A DNA stretch of 64,000 nucleotides from an uncultured Pelagibacteraceae bacterium (lineage in GTDB: Bacteria > Pseudomonadota > Alphaproteobacteria > Pelagibacterales > Pelagibacteraceae), in contig CACDXJ010000001.1 of assembly GCA_902556855.1 (NCBI GenBank), forward strand, positions 62,001-126,000, given 5' to 3'. The translations under genes and the position numbers were made by a program. Below, one piece after another: positions 49,244 to 58,777 of the stretch (position 1 is its first letter; each line of letters starts with the position of its first letter). A model generated the notes under the pieces. That model saw only the letters and a list, made by a program, of their open reading frames with translations. It was not told where the DNA came from and ran no database searches.

Positions 49244-50594
49244 TTTAACCAATCCAGAAATAGCAATTTTAATGATGTCAATTTTCTTATTTGCTGTATT
49301 GCTAGGTTTTCCTATCGCATTTACTTTAATGGCGATGGGAGTTGGATTCGGTTATTACGCTTACTTCGATCCTACAAGAATGGAACATCTTTTTGACAAT
49401 AGGATTTTTCAATTATTTGTTCAGAATACTTATACTGTGATGGACAACACTGTTTTGACCGCCGTCCCACTCTTTTTATTTATGGGTTACTTAGTTGAGA
49501 GAGCCGGAATAGTTTCTAGATTGTTTTTTGCAATAAGATTAGCCTCACACAGACTCCCTGCTTCTATGGCTGTTGCTGCGCTTGTAACTTGCGCCTTATT
49601 TTCAACAGCGACAGGAATTATCGGTGCTGTTGTTACACTAATGGGGCTACTAGCATGGCCTGCAATGATAAGGGCAGGATATGATAAAAAATTTGCCTCA
49701 GGAGTAATTTGTTCTGGTGGATGCTTAGGAATTTTGATTCCTCCAAGTATCATGTTAATTGTTTATTCAGTTATTGCCCAGCTATCACCTTTAAGACTAT
49801 TTGCAGCAGCAATTTTTCCAGGATTATTATTAGCCGGTCTTTATATAATGTATGCGGTTACACTTGCTTATTTTAATCCATCAATAGCGCCTAAACCTCC
49901 AAAAGAGGATATTCCGCCAAGATCTGAAATTATAAAAGAGGTTATGGTTTCATTCCTACCGCTTTTCTCATTAATAATTTTAGTATTAGGAACTATTTTA
50001 GGAGGTCTTGCCACACCTGCAGAGGCTGCAGCAGTTGGAGCCTTTGGTGCCTTAGTGCTTTCTTATTTCTACAAGACTTTAAAATGGAAAAATTTTAAAG
50101 AGTCTGTATTTCTTACGGCAAAGACAACTGCAATGATAATGTGGCTATTCATTGGTTCTTGGACTTTCGCATCTGTTTTTTCTTATTTAGGTGGCCATGA
50201 AGTTTTTGAGCATTTCTTTAAATCAATGAATTTACAACCATGGCAATTCTTAGTAATCACACAAATAATTATTTTCTTATTAGGTTGGCCACTGGAGTGG
50301 ACGGAAATTTTAATTATATTTGTTCCAATATTTTTACCTTTAGTAGCTTTCTTCGAGGTAAATCCTTATTTTTTCGCAATGCTTATCGCTTTGAATTTAC
50401 AAACTTCATTTTTAACACCGCCCATGGCAATGTCCGCCTACTATTTAAAAGGTGTCCAAGCTAAAAATGTAGAGTTAATGGAAATATTTAGAGGCATTAT
50501 GCCTTTCCTAGGTATTGTTATATTTGCCATGTTTTTAATGTATCTATTTCCAGGAATAGCTCTTTGGTTGCCAGATACATTATTCGCTAATTAA
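49233..50594 (+). CDS. TRAP transporter large permease (DctM)
   Basis: GFPIAFTLMAMGVGFGYYAY, SGGCLGILIPPSIMLIVYSVIAQLS, multi-TM. Confidence 0.95.
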   Translation: MLFSLTNPEIAILMMSIFLFAVLLGFPIAFTLMAMGVGFGYYAYFDPTRMEHLFDNRIFQLFVQNTYTVMDNTVLTAVPLFLFMGYLVERAGIVSRLFFAIRLASHRLPASMAVAALVTCALFSTATGIIGAVVTLMGLLAWPAMIRAGYDKKFASGVICSGGCLGILIPPSIMLIVYSVIAQLSPLRLFAAAIFPGLLLAGLYIMYAVTLAYFNPSIAPKPPKEDIPPRSEIIKEVMVSFLPLFSLIILVLGTILGGLATPAEAAAVGAFGALVLSYFYKTLKWKNFKESVFLTAKTTAMIMWLFIGSWTFASVFSYLGGHEVFEHFFKSMNLQPWQFLVITQIIIFLLGWPLEWTEILIIFVPIFLPLVAFFEVNPYFFAMLIALNLQTSFLTPPMAMSAYYLKGVQAKNVELMEIFRGIMPFLGIVIFAMFLMYLFPGIALWLPDTLFAN

Positions 50595-50602
50595 CAATTT
50601 AA

Positions 50603-51937
50603 ATGATAGACGTTACATCTTTAAGTGCTTACGATTTATCGCAAAAACTTCGTTCTGGTGAAATTTCTTCTCTAGATCTTTGCAAAGCTTATTTAGATAG
50701 AATTAAAAAATTTGAAAAAGACGTCCAGGCTTGGCAGTTTTTAGACAAAAAACTTTTATTAGAAAAAGCTGAAGAAGCTGACACTTATAGAAAATCTGGA
50801 AAACCTCTAGGACCATTGCACGGAATGCCAGTTGCAATTAAGGATATTATAGGTACGTATGATATGCCAACCGAATGTGGGACAGTCTTTAGAAAAAAAA
50901 TGTCCAATTCACAAGACTCGGAAATTGTAAACTTATTAAAAAATTCAGGGGCAATTATCATGGGTAAAACTGTTACTTGTGAACTTGCATATATACATCC
51001 ACCTAAAACAAAAAATCCTCATGATTATTCAAGAACACCAGGAGGATCATCAAGTGGATCAGCAGCAGCAGTTGCAGCACATATGGCACCGCTGTCAGTT
51101 GGTTCTCAAACAGGTGGATCAGTAATCAGGCCAGCATCATATTGTGGTGTAGTTGGATATAAACCCTCGTATGGATTAATCTCTAGAAACGGTGTTTTAA
51201 AAGTTTCGGATAAACTAGATACAATGGGCGTATTTGGTAAAAGTGTGAAAGATGTTGCATTATTAGCAAAATCACTAATTAGAAAAGATTTACATGACCC
51301 CTCAACAATTTATTTCGCTGCCGACAACATGATTCAGGAATGTGAGAAAGGACCAGTTTTTGATCCAAAGTTTATTTTTTATAAAACGAAAAATTGGAAA
51401 AATATAAATAAAAAATCGCAGCAAGCTTTTGAATTTCTAATTAAAAACTTAAAAAAAAATATAGAGGTTTTTGATACACCGTCATACTTTGACGATATAC
51501 CAAAGTACCATCAAATAATTCATGAAGTTGATATGGCAAATAATTTTCAAGTTTACTATAAAAAAGATAAAACTAAACTTTCAAAAGAAATGAGAGAAGC
51601 TATCTCTAGAGGATTAAAATATTCAGCAAAAGAATATGGTGATGCCTCAGATTTTATGAAACAAAGTTATGAGTCCTATAAAGAAGTTTTTGAAGATTAC
51701 CACGGAGTGATTACTCCATCATCTAGCGGGGTTGCTGATAAAGGATTAAAATCTACTGGAAGTGCAGACTTTCAAAAAATTTGGACTTATCTTGGTTTGC
51801 CTACGATTTCATTACCTTTACTTACAGGAGAAAATGACTTACCATTAGGTGTTCAGTTAGTTGGTGATAAACTTGATGATTTAAGATTTTTAGGTACAGC
51901 TAACTGGCTTGAGAAAAATTGTAGAGATGAAGGATAA
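50603..51937 (+). CDS. Amidase signature family protein (GatA-like)
   Basis: GPLHGMPVAIKDII, TPGGSSSGSAAAVAAHMAPLSVGSQTGGSVIRPASYCGVVGYKPSYG. Confidence 0.95.
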   Translation: MIDVTSLSAYDLSQKLRSGEISSLDLCKAYLDRIKKFEKDVQAWQFLDKKLLLEKAEEADTYRKSGKPLGPLHGMPVAIKDIIGTYDMPTECGTVFRKKMSNSQDSEIVNLLKNSGAIIMGKTVTCELAYIHPPKTKNPHDYSRTPGGSSSGSAAAVAAHMAPLSVGSQTGGSVIRPASYCGVVGYKPSYGLISRNGVLKVSDKLDTMGVFGKSVKDVALLAKSLIRKDLHDPSTIYFAADNMIQECEKGPVFDPKFIFYKTKNWKNINKKSQQAFEFLIKNLKKNIEVFDTPSYFDDIPKYHQIIHEVDMANNFQVYYKKDKTKLSKEMREAISRGLKYSAKEYGDASDFMKQSYESYKEVFEDYHGVITPSSSGVADKGLKSTGSADFQKIWTYLGLPTISLPLLTGENDLPLGVQLVGDKLDDLRFLGTANWLEKNCRDEG

Positions 51938-52106
51938 AATTACAATAATAATTGGCGTTGCGCTCTGCACCATTTTTTTAATTGGTTTGGCCACAACATT
52001 AACTAGATCAATGATGATAGGATTTTTTGATGTGCTTCCAGTTTATATTTTAATGGGTATGGTAATTGTAATGATGTTCTATGAAGCCTTCATTGACAAA
52101 AAATAA
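51927..52106 (+). CDS. Small membrane protein (unknown), probable start at 51927
   Basis: 59-aa ORF with two hydrophobic helices, overlapping amidase end and DMT gene start. Confidence 0.6.
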   Translation: MKDKITIIIGVALCTIFLIGLATTLTRSMMIGFFDVLPVYILMGMVIVMMFYEAFIDKK

Positions 52107-52983
52107 TCCTTACGCTCCTTATCTACTTTTGTTAATTCAGCCGATTTTTATGGCTACAAATACTATTGTCGCAAGAGGCGGTGTTGAGTCAGTACCTCCT
52201 ATTTCTCTGGCATTTTGGCGGTGGCTTACTGTTTTCATCATATTATTTCCATTTTTTTTTAACGAAATTTTAAAAAATAAAAAAGATTTAAATAAAGAGT
52301 TTTTTAAGCTTTTTTTCTTGGGTTCAATGGGTTGTGGTATATGTGGGGCTTTCCCAAATCTTGCAGGTATGACAACAACAATGGCAAATATTGGTATCAT
52401 CTATACATCTTCACCAGTAATTATAATCTTTTTGTCAATTTTATTCTTTAAAGAAAAAATTAACCTTTTTAGAATATTGGGTTTATTAATTTGTATTGCA
52501 GGTGTTTTTACAATTATATCTAAAGGTAATTTAGATTTTTTTATTAACTTAAATTTTACTATAGGTGATTTATGGGTCCTGGGAGCAGCTTTAGGCTGGG
52601 CTCTATACTCAATATATTTATTGAACTGGAAATCAAAATTTAGCTTAATGGCTCGATTTACTTTAATTGCAATGTTTGGATTTATATCGCTTTTCCCATT
52701 TTTTATTTTAGAAAATATTTACTTTGCTAAGACAAACTACAATCAGACATTCTTGTTCTGGATAATATTTGCCGCTATTTCCCCAAGTATTATAGCTTTC
52801 TCTTTATATACACGTTTACAAAAATATGTAGGAGCATCCTTTGCAGGGTTTACTTTATATTTGTTCGCAGTCTATGGGTCTATCTTTGGAATTATAATTT
52901 TTGAGGAACCTCTTCTTAGTTTTCATTATTTAGGCGGCTTATTAGTATTTACTGGAGTTTATTTCGCTAGGAGAAAAGTATGA
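52081..52983 (+). CDS. EamA/DMT-superfamily transporter
   Basis: Ten-TM pattern; RILGLLICIAGVFTIISKG, FEEPLLSFHYLGGLLVFTGVYFARRK. Confidence 0.92.
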   Translation: MKPSLTKNNPYAPYLLLLIQPIFMATNTIVARGGVESVPPISLAFWRWLTVFIILFPFFFNEILKNKKDLNKEFFKLFFLGSMGCGICGAFPNLAGMTTTMANIGIIYTSSPVIIIFLSILFFKEKINLFRILGLLICIAGVFTIISKGNLDFFINLNFTIGDLWVLGAALGWALYSIYLLNWKSKFSLMARFTLIAMFGFISLFPFFILENIYFAKTNYNQTFLFWIIFAAISPSIIAFSLYTRLQKYVGASFAGFTLYLFAVYGSIFGIIIFEEPLLSFHYLGGLLVFTGVYFARRKV

Positions 52984-53783
52984 AGTATCTTTATTTAGCT
53001 TTATCATCAATTATATTAGCTTACATTATAATTGTACTTTTCACTTATTTGTACCAAAGAAAATTACTTTATCACCCAAGTGAAAACAACTACACGGGAG
53101 ACGAGATCCAATTTAAATATAAAGAAGTTTTTATTGAAGTTGATAAAGATATAAAACTTAAATCATGGTTTTTAGAAAAAGATTTAAAAAAAAATAAAAC
53201 AATTTTATACTTTCATGGCAATGCAGGTGATCTAACTAATAGGGTTCATAAGCTTAATGAATTAAATAAATTAAATGTAAATATTCTTATTATTTCGTGG
53301 AGAGGATTTAGTGGTAATCCGGGAAAACCAACAGAGGAAAATTTATACAATGACGCTAGAAAATCTGTTGAATGGCTTAACAAGCTCGGAGTTATTAATA
53401 AAAACATAATTCTTTACGGTGAGTCACTAGGCACAGGTGTTGCCACAGAGTTGGGTCTGGACAATTCTTTTGCTGGCATTGTTTTAGAGTCACCTTTTAC
53501 CTCAATCGCTGATGCAGCAAAAATTTATTATCCTTATTTACCTATCGATTTATTGATTAAAGATAGGTACGACTCTTTAAAAAAGATTAAGAGTATAAAT
53601 ATTCCTATTTTAATTATGCACGGTAAGAAAGATGATGTTGTTCCTTTTAAAATGGGTGTAGAATTATTTGATAAGGCCAATAAACCAAAATTTAGTTACT
53701 TTTCTGATAATGACGATCATATGATGGAATTTAATGATCAACTAATGAATGCGTTGAGAAACTTTTTAGGTTTCAATACCTAA
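52980..53783 (+). CDS. Alpha/beta hydrolase (BEM46-like)
   Basis: LYFHGNAGDLTNRVH, LYGESLGTGVATELG, ILIMHGKKDDVVPF. Confidence 0.92.
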   Translation: MKYLYLALSSIILAYIIIVLFTYLYQRKLLYHPSENNYTGDEIQFKYKEVFIEVDKDIKLKSWFLEKDLKKNKTILYFHGNAGDLTNRVHKLNELNKLNVNILIISWRGFSGNPGKPTEENLYNDARKSVEWLNKLGVINKNIILYGESLGTGVATELGLDNSFAGIVLESPFTSIADAAKIYYPYLPIDLLIKDRYDSLKKIKSINIPILIMHGKKDDVVPFKMGVELFDKANKPKFSYFSDNDDHMMEFNDQLMNALRNFLGFNT

Positions 53784-54686
53784 CAAAGCTTTTGAAAAAT
53801 ATTCAGCGTTGAAGGGTTGCAAGTCATCTTCTTTTTCCCCCATTCCAATTGCAACAATAGGTAAATTATATTTTTTACAAATAGCTAGGACTACACCGCC
53901 TTTTGCAGTGCTATCAAGTTTTGTAATTATAAGCCCCGTTAGATTATGTATTTTACTAAACTCTTTAACTTGATTTAATGCATTTTGACCAGTAGTTGCA
54001 TCTAGAACTAGAATTACCTCGTTCGGAAAAGACTCATCAATTTTTTTCAAGACATTGATAATCTTTTTGTATTCTTCCATTAAATTTTTTTTATTTTGAA
54101 GTCTTCCTGCTGTATCAATCAAAGCAACATCAATTTCATTTTTTTTTGCAAATTCAGCAGTTTTAAAAGCTACAGAGGCTGGGTCACTATTAATTTCTGA
54201 TTTAATTATATCTACTTTCACTTTTGCAGCCCAAACTTGTAGCTGATCTATAGCTGCTGCCCTAAAAGTGTCTGCAGCTCCAAAGACAACAGATCGATTA
54301 TTGTCTTTAAAATATTTGCCAAGTTTTCCAATACTTGTAGTTTTTCCAACACCGTTTACACCAGACACAACGATTACAGAAGATTTTGCGTTTCCCATTA
54401 GACTTAAATCTTTTTCATACTTCTGAAGATTTATTGCCAACTTATCTGCTAAAAGTTTTAAAATTTCTTTATGATCGTCTAATTTTTTATCTATTTTAAA
54501 ATTTTCAAAATCTTTTCGAAGCTCTTTAGCCACATCAACACCAGCATCAGATGAAATAATTAACTCTTCAAATTCTGTAAGAACATTTTCATCAATTTTT
54601 TTTTTGGAAAATATATTCTTAAAACCTGCACTGAGCCCATCAGAACTTTTACCTAATCCTATTTTAAATTTATCAAATAAACTCAT
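53766..54686 (-). CDS. ftsY: Signal recognition particle receptor FtsY
   Basis: VVSGVNGVGKTTSIGKLGKYF, AADTFRAAAIDQLQVWA, VALIDTAGRLQNKKNLMEE. Confidence 0.97.
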   Translation of the reverse strand: MSLFDKFKIGLGKSSDGLSAGFKNIFSKKKIDENVLTEFEELIISSDAGVDVAKELRKDFENFKIDKKLDDHKEILKLLADKLAINLQKYEKDLSLMGNAKSSVIVVSGVNGVGKTTSIGKLGKYFKDNNRSVVFGAADTFRAAAIDQLQVWAAKVKVDIIKSEINSDPASVAFKTAEFAKKNEIDVALIDTAGRLQNKKNLMEEYKKIINVLKKIDESFPNEVILVLDATTGQNALNQVKEFSKIHNLTGLIITKLDSTAKGGVVLAICKKYNLPIVAIGMGEKEDDLQPFNAEYFSKALLGIET

Positions 54687-55517
54687 TCAGATCTCAAGTT
54701 TAGTATGTTTTATCTCTGAAACTGGACCTCTCATAAGTATATTAAAATCTGCATCCATTTTTATATTTAAACTTCCTTCTTCAAATTTAATATTGATATC
54801 GTTTTTAGTTAACTTCTTGATAAATGCTGCAACAGCAGTAGCACAGGCAGCAGTTCCACATGCTTTTGTTAATCCTGCACCTCGTTCCCAAACATTAACT
54901 GTAATGTTATTCTCATCATCTATTTGAGCAAAAGTAACATTGGTTCTTTCAGGAAATAATTCATGATTCTCTATTTTTGGTCCTAATATTTTTAGATCAT
55001 ATTCAAAACAATCTTTGACAAAAAAAATTATATGAGGGTTTCCCACGTTGAGGCTAAACCCATCAGTAAATTTTTTACCATCAATATCAAGAGTTATATT
55101 TTTGTGATCTAACTTTTCTTTTAATGGAATCTTAGTCCATTCAAATATAGGTTTCCCCATTTCAAGTTGAACATCTGACTCTCCAATAATTTTTGCATTA
55201 AGAAATCTATTATTTGTTTTTAATTTGATTTCTTTATTATTTAAATCTTTGCTTAATAAGTAAGCAACACACCTACTTCCGTTTCCACACGCACTTACCT
55301 CACCTCCATCTGAATTAAAAATGGTTATTGGAAAAGCATTATTAATTTCTTTTTCAATGAATATAATTTGATCAAATTCGATATTACGATGAAAAGACTT
55401 TAGATTTCCCAAATGAATTATTTTTTCTTTGGGTATATTTATGGGTTTTTCTCTTCTATCTACGATAATAAATCTATTACCTAAACCATCCATTTTAAAA
55501 GCATTAATCAAAGGCAT
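54687..55517 (-). CDS. dapF: Diaminopimelate epimerase
   Basis: FKMDGLGNRFIIVD, FNSDGGEVSACGNGSRC, ERGAGLTKACGTAACATAVA. Confidence 0.97.
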   Translation of the reverse strand: MPLINAFKMDGLGNRFIIVDRREKPINIPKEKIIHLGNLKSFHRNIEFDQIIFIEKEINNAFPITIFNSDGGEVSACGNGSRCVAYLLSKDLNNKEIKLKTNNRFLNAKIIGESDVQLEMGKPIFEWTKIPLKEKLDHKNITLDIDGKKFTDGFSLNVGNPHIIFFVKDCFEYDLKILGPKIENHELFPERTNVTFAQIDDENNITVNVWERGAGLTKACGTAACATAVAAFIKKLTKNDINIKFEEGSLNIKMDADFNILMRGPVSEIKHTKLEI

Positions 55518-55582
55518 ATTAGTAGATTAGTATAATTATTCATTGACTTTTAAAACCCCAAATTGTAGTTTCCACAAACTTT

Positions 55583-55665
55583 CCGCAAATACACATGTTT
55601 TTGCGGTGCTCTTGAAAACAAGAGTGTCGACACTAGTCAGCGAAGGTTCGCCCACTAGTGCGATA
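55583..55665 (+). ncRNA. Putative structured leader RNA upstream of ffh (three tandem hairpins)
   Basis: CCGCAAA/TTTGCGG (55583-55606); CTCTTG-AAAA-CAAGAG (55609-55624); TGTCGaCACTAGT/ACTAGTGCGATA enclosing GCG/CGC (55625-55665). Confidence 0.62.
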
Positions 55666-55684
55666 GGTGTTGGATGTTTTAAAA

Positions 55685-57037
55685 ATGTTTGAAAATTTAA
55701 CAAATAAATTAGAAAGTATTTTTTCTAAACTAAAAAGTGCTCCCTCATTGACGGAGGAACAAGTTGACTCTGGCTTAAAAGAGATACGATTAGCTTTATT
55801 AGAGGCTGATGTAGCTCTTCCAGTCACTAAAGAATTTATAGCCAATGTTAAACCAAAAGCAATTGGTAAAGAAATAATAAAATCAACATCTGCTGGGCAG
55901 ATGATAGTTAAAATCGTTTACGATGAACTTGTAAATATTTTAGGCTCTAAAAATGAGGAACTTAACTTTAAAGCTGTTCCACCAGTTTCTCTATTATTGG
56001 TAGGACTACAAGGTTCAGGTAAAACAACTTCTGCAGCAAAGCTAGCAAAAAATATAGAAAAGAATTATAAAAAAAAAGTAATGGTAGTTAGTTTAGACGT
56101 TTACAGACCAGCTGCTCAAGAACAACTTAAATTACTCGCCGAAAAAAACGGAATTCAATGTTTGCCTATAGTCGACAAGCAACAACCAATTGACATTACT
56201 AAAAGAGCATTAAATGCAGCTAATCTTAATGGCTCAGATGTTATTATATTTGATACTGCAGGAAGAACTCAGATAGATTTACCAATGATGTCTGAGATTA
56301 AGCAAATTAAAGACATTACAAAACCAGCAGAAACAATTTTAGTAGCTGACTCATTGACGGGACAAATTGCTGTAAATGTTGCAAAGGAATTTGACACTGC
56401 TGTTAATCTTTCTGGAATTATTCTTACACGTGTTGACGGAGATGCTCGAGGAGGCGCAGCATTAAGCATGAAACACGTTACAGGCAAACCGATTAAATAT
56501 ATTGGAGTGGGAGAAAAAATTACTGACCTTGAACTTTTCCATCCTGACCGATTAGCTAACAGAATCTTAGGAATGGGTGATGTAGTAACTTTAGTTGAAA
56601 AAGCTCAACAAGATTTAAGTGAGGAAAAAATTAAAGAGACAGAAGATGAATTAAAAAAAGGAATATTCACAATGGACTCATATCTTTCACAGTTAAGGCA
56701 AATGAAAAAAATGGGTGGAATGGAAGGGGTTATGTCTATGTTGCCAGGAGTGAATAAAATGAAAGCAAAAATGGATCAAGCAAATATAGATGAAAAAATG
56801 TTAGTGGAAAATGAAGCAATTATTTTATCAATGACCAAAAATGAAAGAGAAAATCCAAAAATTATTAGCGGATCAAGACGTAAAAGAATTTCTAAAGGAG
56901 CAGGTGTAGATGTTTCAAAAATTAATAAATTGTTAAAACAATTTAAAATGATGTCAGACATGATGAAAAAAATGTCTCAAGGAAAAAAAATTCCATCTGG
57001 AATGATTCCAGATGAAATGCTCAATCAACTAAAATGA
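55685..57037 (+). CDS. ffh: Signal recognition particle protein Ffh (start MFENLTNKLE at 55685; track ORF starts at GTG 55667)
   Basis: LLVGLQGSGKTTSAAKLAKNI, VSLDVYRPAAQEQLK, DTAGRTQIDLPMM, M-domain. Confidence 0.97.
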   Translation: MFENLTNKLESIFSKLKSAPSLTEEQVDSGLKEIRLALLEADVALPVTKEFIANVKPKAIGKEIIKSTSAGQMIVKIVYDELVNILGSKNEELNFKAVPPVSLLLVGLQGSGKTTSAAKLAKNIEKNYKKKVMVVSLDVYRPAAQEQLKLLAEKNGIQCLPIVDKQQPIDITKRALNAANLNGSDVIIFDTAGRTQIDLPMMSEIKQIKDITKPAETILVADSLTGQIAVNVAKEFDTAVNLSGIILTRVDGDARGGAALSMKHVTGKPIKYIGVGEKITDLELFHPDRLANRILGMGDVVTLVEKAQQDLSEEKIKETEDELKKGIFTMDSYLSQLRQMKKMGGMEGVMSMLPGVNKMKAKMDQANIDEKMLVENEAIILSMTKNERENPKIISGSRRKRISKGAGVDVSKINKLLKQFKMMSDMMKKMSQGKKIPSGMIPDEMLNQLK

Positions 57038-57047
57038 AAGGTATAAA

Positions 57048-57557
57048 ATGTTAAGAATAAGACTATCAATGGGCGGCGTAAGAAAAAGACCCATTTATAA
57101 AATTGTAATTGCCGACAGTAGATATCCTAGAGATGGAAAATTTATTGAAAAAATTGGCTCATACAATCCTTTACTTCCAAAAGATAAAAAGGAAAGAATT
57201 AAAGTAGAAGCCGAACGAGTAAAATATTGGATGAGTAAAGGAGCTCAGCCAACGATGAGAGTTTCTAGACTACTAGGAGAAGTGCAGTTGATGCCAATGC
57301 CTAAACCTGGAAACAATCCTCAAAAGGCTATTCCTAAAAAAGATAGAAAAAAAGCTGAAGGAGATAAAAAAGAAGAAACAAAGAAGGATACTCCAGCAGC
57401 TGACGGTAAAAAGCCAGATCAAAAAGCTGACGTAAAAAAAGAACAACCTAAAGCAGAAGCTAAAAAGGAAGAGCCAAAGAAGGAAGAACCCAAAAAGGAA
57501 CAACCTAAAGCAGAAGCTAAAAAGGAAGAGCCGAAGAAGGAAGATAAAAAGGCTTAA
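57048..57557 (+). CDS. rpsP: 30S ribosomal protein S16 with long charged C-terminal extension
   Basis: MLRIRLSMGGVRKRPIYKIVIADSRYPRDGKFIEKIGSYNPL; K/E/P/A tail. Confidence 0.97.
   Translation: MLRIRLSMGGVRKRPIYKIVIADSRYPRDGKFIEKIGSYNPLLPKDKKERIKVEAERVKYWMSKGAQPTMRVSRLLGEVQLMPMPKPGNNPQKAIPKKDRKKAEGDKKEETKKDTPAADGKKPDQKADVKKEQPKAEAKKEEPKKEEPKKEQPKAEAKKEEPKKEDKKA
57441..57547 (+). repeat. 57-bp imperfect tandem duplication encoding the KKEQPKAEAKKEEPKKEEP tail of S16
   Basis: GAACAACCTAAAGCAGAAGCTAAAAAGGAAGAGCC(A/G)AAGAAGGAAGA at 57441 and again at 57498. Confidence 0.9.
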
Positions 57558-57574
57558 CCAAAAGGTAATTAAAG

Positions 57575-58276
57575 ATGCTAGAAGTAAAAATTTTTACTTT
57601 ATATCCAGATTTGTTTCCTGGCCCTTTAGATATTGGAATATTTAAAAAGGCAAAAGAGAACAAAATTTGGAATTTAAAAATAATTAATATAAGGGACTAT
57701 TCCAAAGATAAACATGGTGCAGTAGACGATACTCCTTTTGGAGGCGGAAGTGGAATGCTTTTACGTCCTGATATAATGGCATCTGCTATTGATCAGAACG
57801 TAAAAAAAGGTGAAAAAATTATTTACTTATCTCCAAGAGGTAAAAAATTTGATCAAAATGTTGCTAGATCTCTTTGCAACGAAAAAAACTTAAGCCTTAT
57901 CTGTGGTCACTTTGAAGGTGTTGATCAAAGACTGCTAGAGACAAGAAATATTGAAGAATATAGTTTGGGTGACTTTGTCCTATCAGGGGGAGAACCAGCG
58001 TCTTTTGTATTTGTTGATGCTTTAGTCAGACTTTTACCTGGGGTGTTAGGAAATAAAGATTCTGTCAAAGAAGAAAGTTTTGAAAACCATCTTTTGGAAT
58101 ATCCTCAATATACTAAACCAAGAGAATGGGAAGGTAAAAGCCCACCAGAGGTCCTATTTTCAGGTGATCACGCCAAAATAAAAGGGTGGCGTTTGTCTCA
58201 ATCAGAGGCTATAACACGTCGCCAGAGACCTGATCTTTGGAAAAAATATTTAGAGAAAAAAAATGAAAAACATTGA
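57575..58276 (+). CDS. trmD: tRNA (guanine-N1)-methyltransferase
   Basis: [58 protein letters not shown]. Confidence 0.97.
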   Translation: MLEVKIFTLYPDLFPGPLDIGIFKKAKENKIWNLKIINIRDYSKDKHGAVDDTPFGGGSGMLLRPDIMASAIDQNVKKGEKIIYLSPRGKKFDQNVARSLCNEKNLSLICGHFEGVDQRLLETRNIEEYSLGDFVLSGGEPASFVFVDALVRLLPGVLGNKDSVKEESFENHLLEYPQYTKPREWEGKSPPEVLFSGDHAKIKGWRLSQSEAITRRQRPDLWKKYLEKKNEKH

Positions 58277-58772
58277 AGACATAAATAAAGCAGCAATCAA
58301 AAAGATAGTTGCTAATAAAAAAATCACAGACTTTTCTCCTGGAGATACAATAAAAGTTGGTGTTAAAATTGTAGAGGGTAAAAGAGAGAGAATTCAATAC
58401 TTCGAAGGTGTTTGTATTGCAAAAAAAAATAGAGATATAAACTCCTCTTTTACAGTAAGAAAAATTTCCTTCGGTGAAGGAGTAGAGAGGACTTTTGCAC
58501 TTTACAGCCCAAACGTAGACTCAATTAAAGTAATTAGAACAGGAAAAGTAAGAAGAGCAAAACTTTATTATTTAAGAGATAGAAAAGGAAAATCTGCAAG
58601 AATTGCTGAAAAAATTAAAAAGAAAATTGGTGTTGATGTTTCAGTAAAGCCTGAGGAGCAAAAAGTGAAACCGGTCGATCCTGTTACACAAGAGACTAAA
58701 GTTGAAGAAGTTAAAAAAGAGGCTACAAAAGTCGAAGCTAAAGCTGAAAAGCCAACTAGCGAAAAAAAATAA
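58263..58772 (+). CDS. rplS: 50S ribosomal protein L19 with charged C-terminal extension
   Basis: [55 protein letters not shown]. Confidence 0.96.
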   Translation: MKNIEDINKAAIKKIVANKKITDFSPGDTIKVGVKIVEGKRERIQYFEGVCIAKKNRDINSSFTVRKISFGEGVERTFALYSPNVDSIKVIRTGKVRRAKLYYLRDRKGKSARIAEKIKKKIGVDVSVKPEEQKVKPVDPVTQETKVEEVKKEATKVEAKAEKPTSEKK

Positions 58773-58777
58773 AATTA

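Noticed and set aside
55583-55665. 4.5S/SRP RNA next to ffh
   Set aside because: The universally conserved apical SRP motif is absent; kept only as a generic structured leader.
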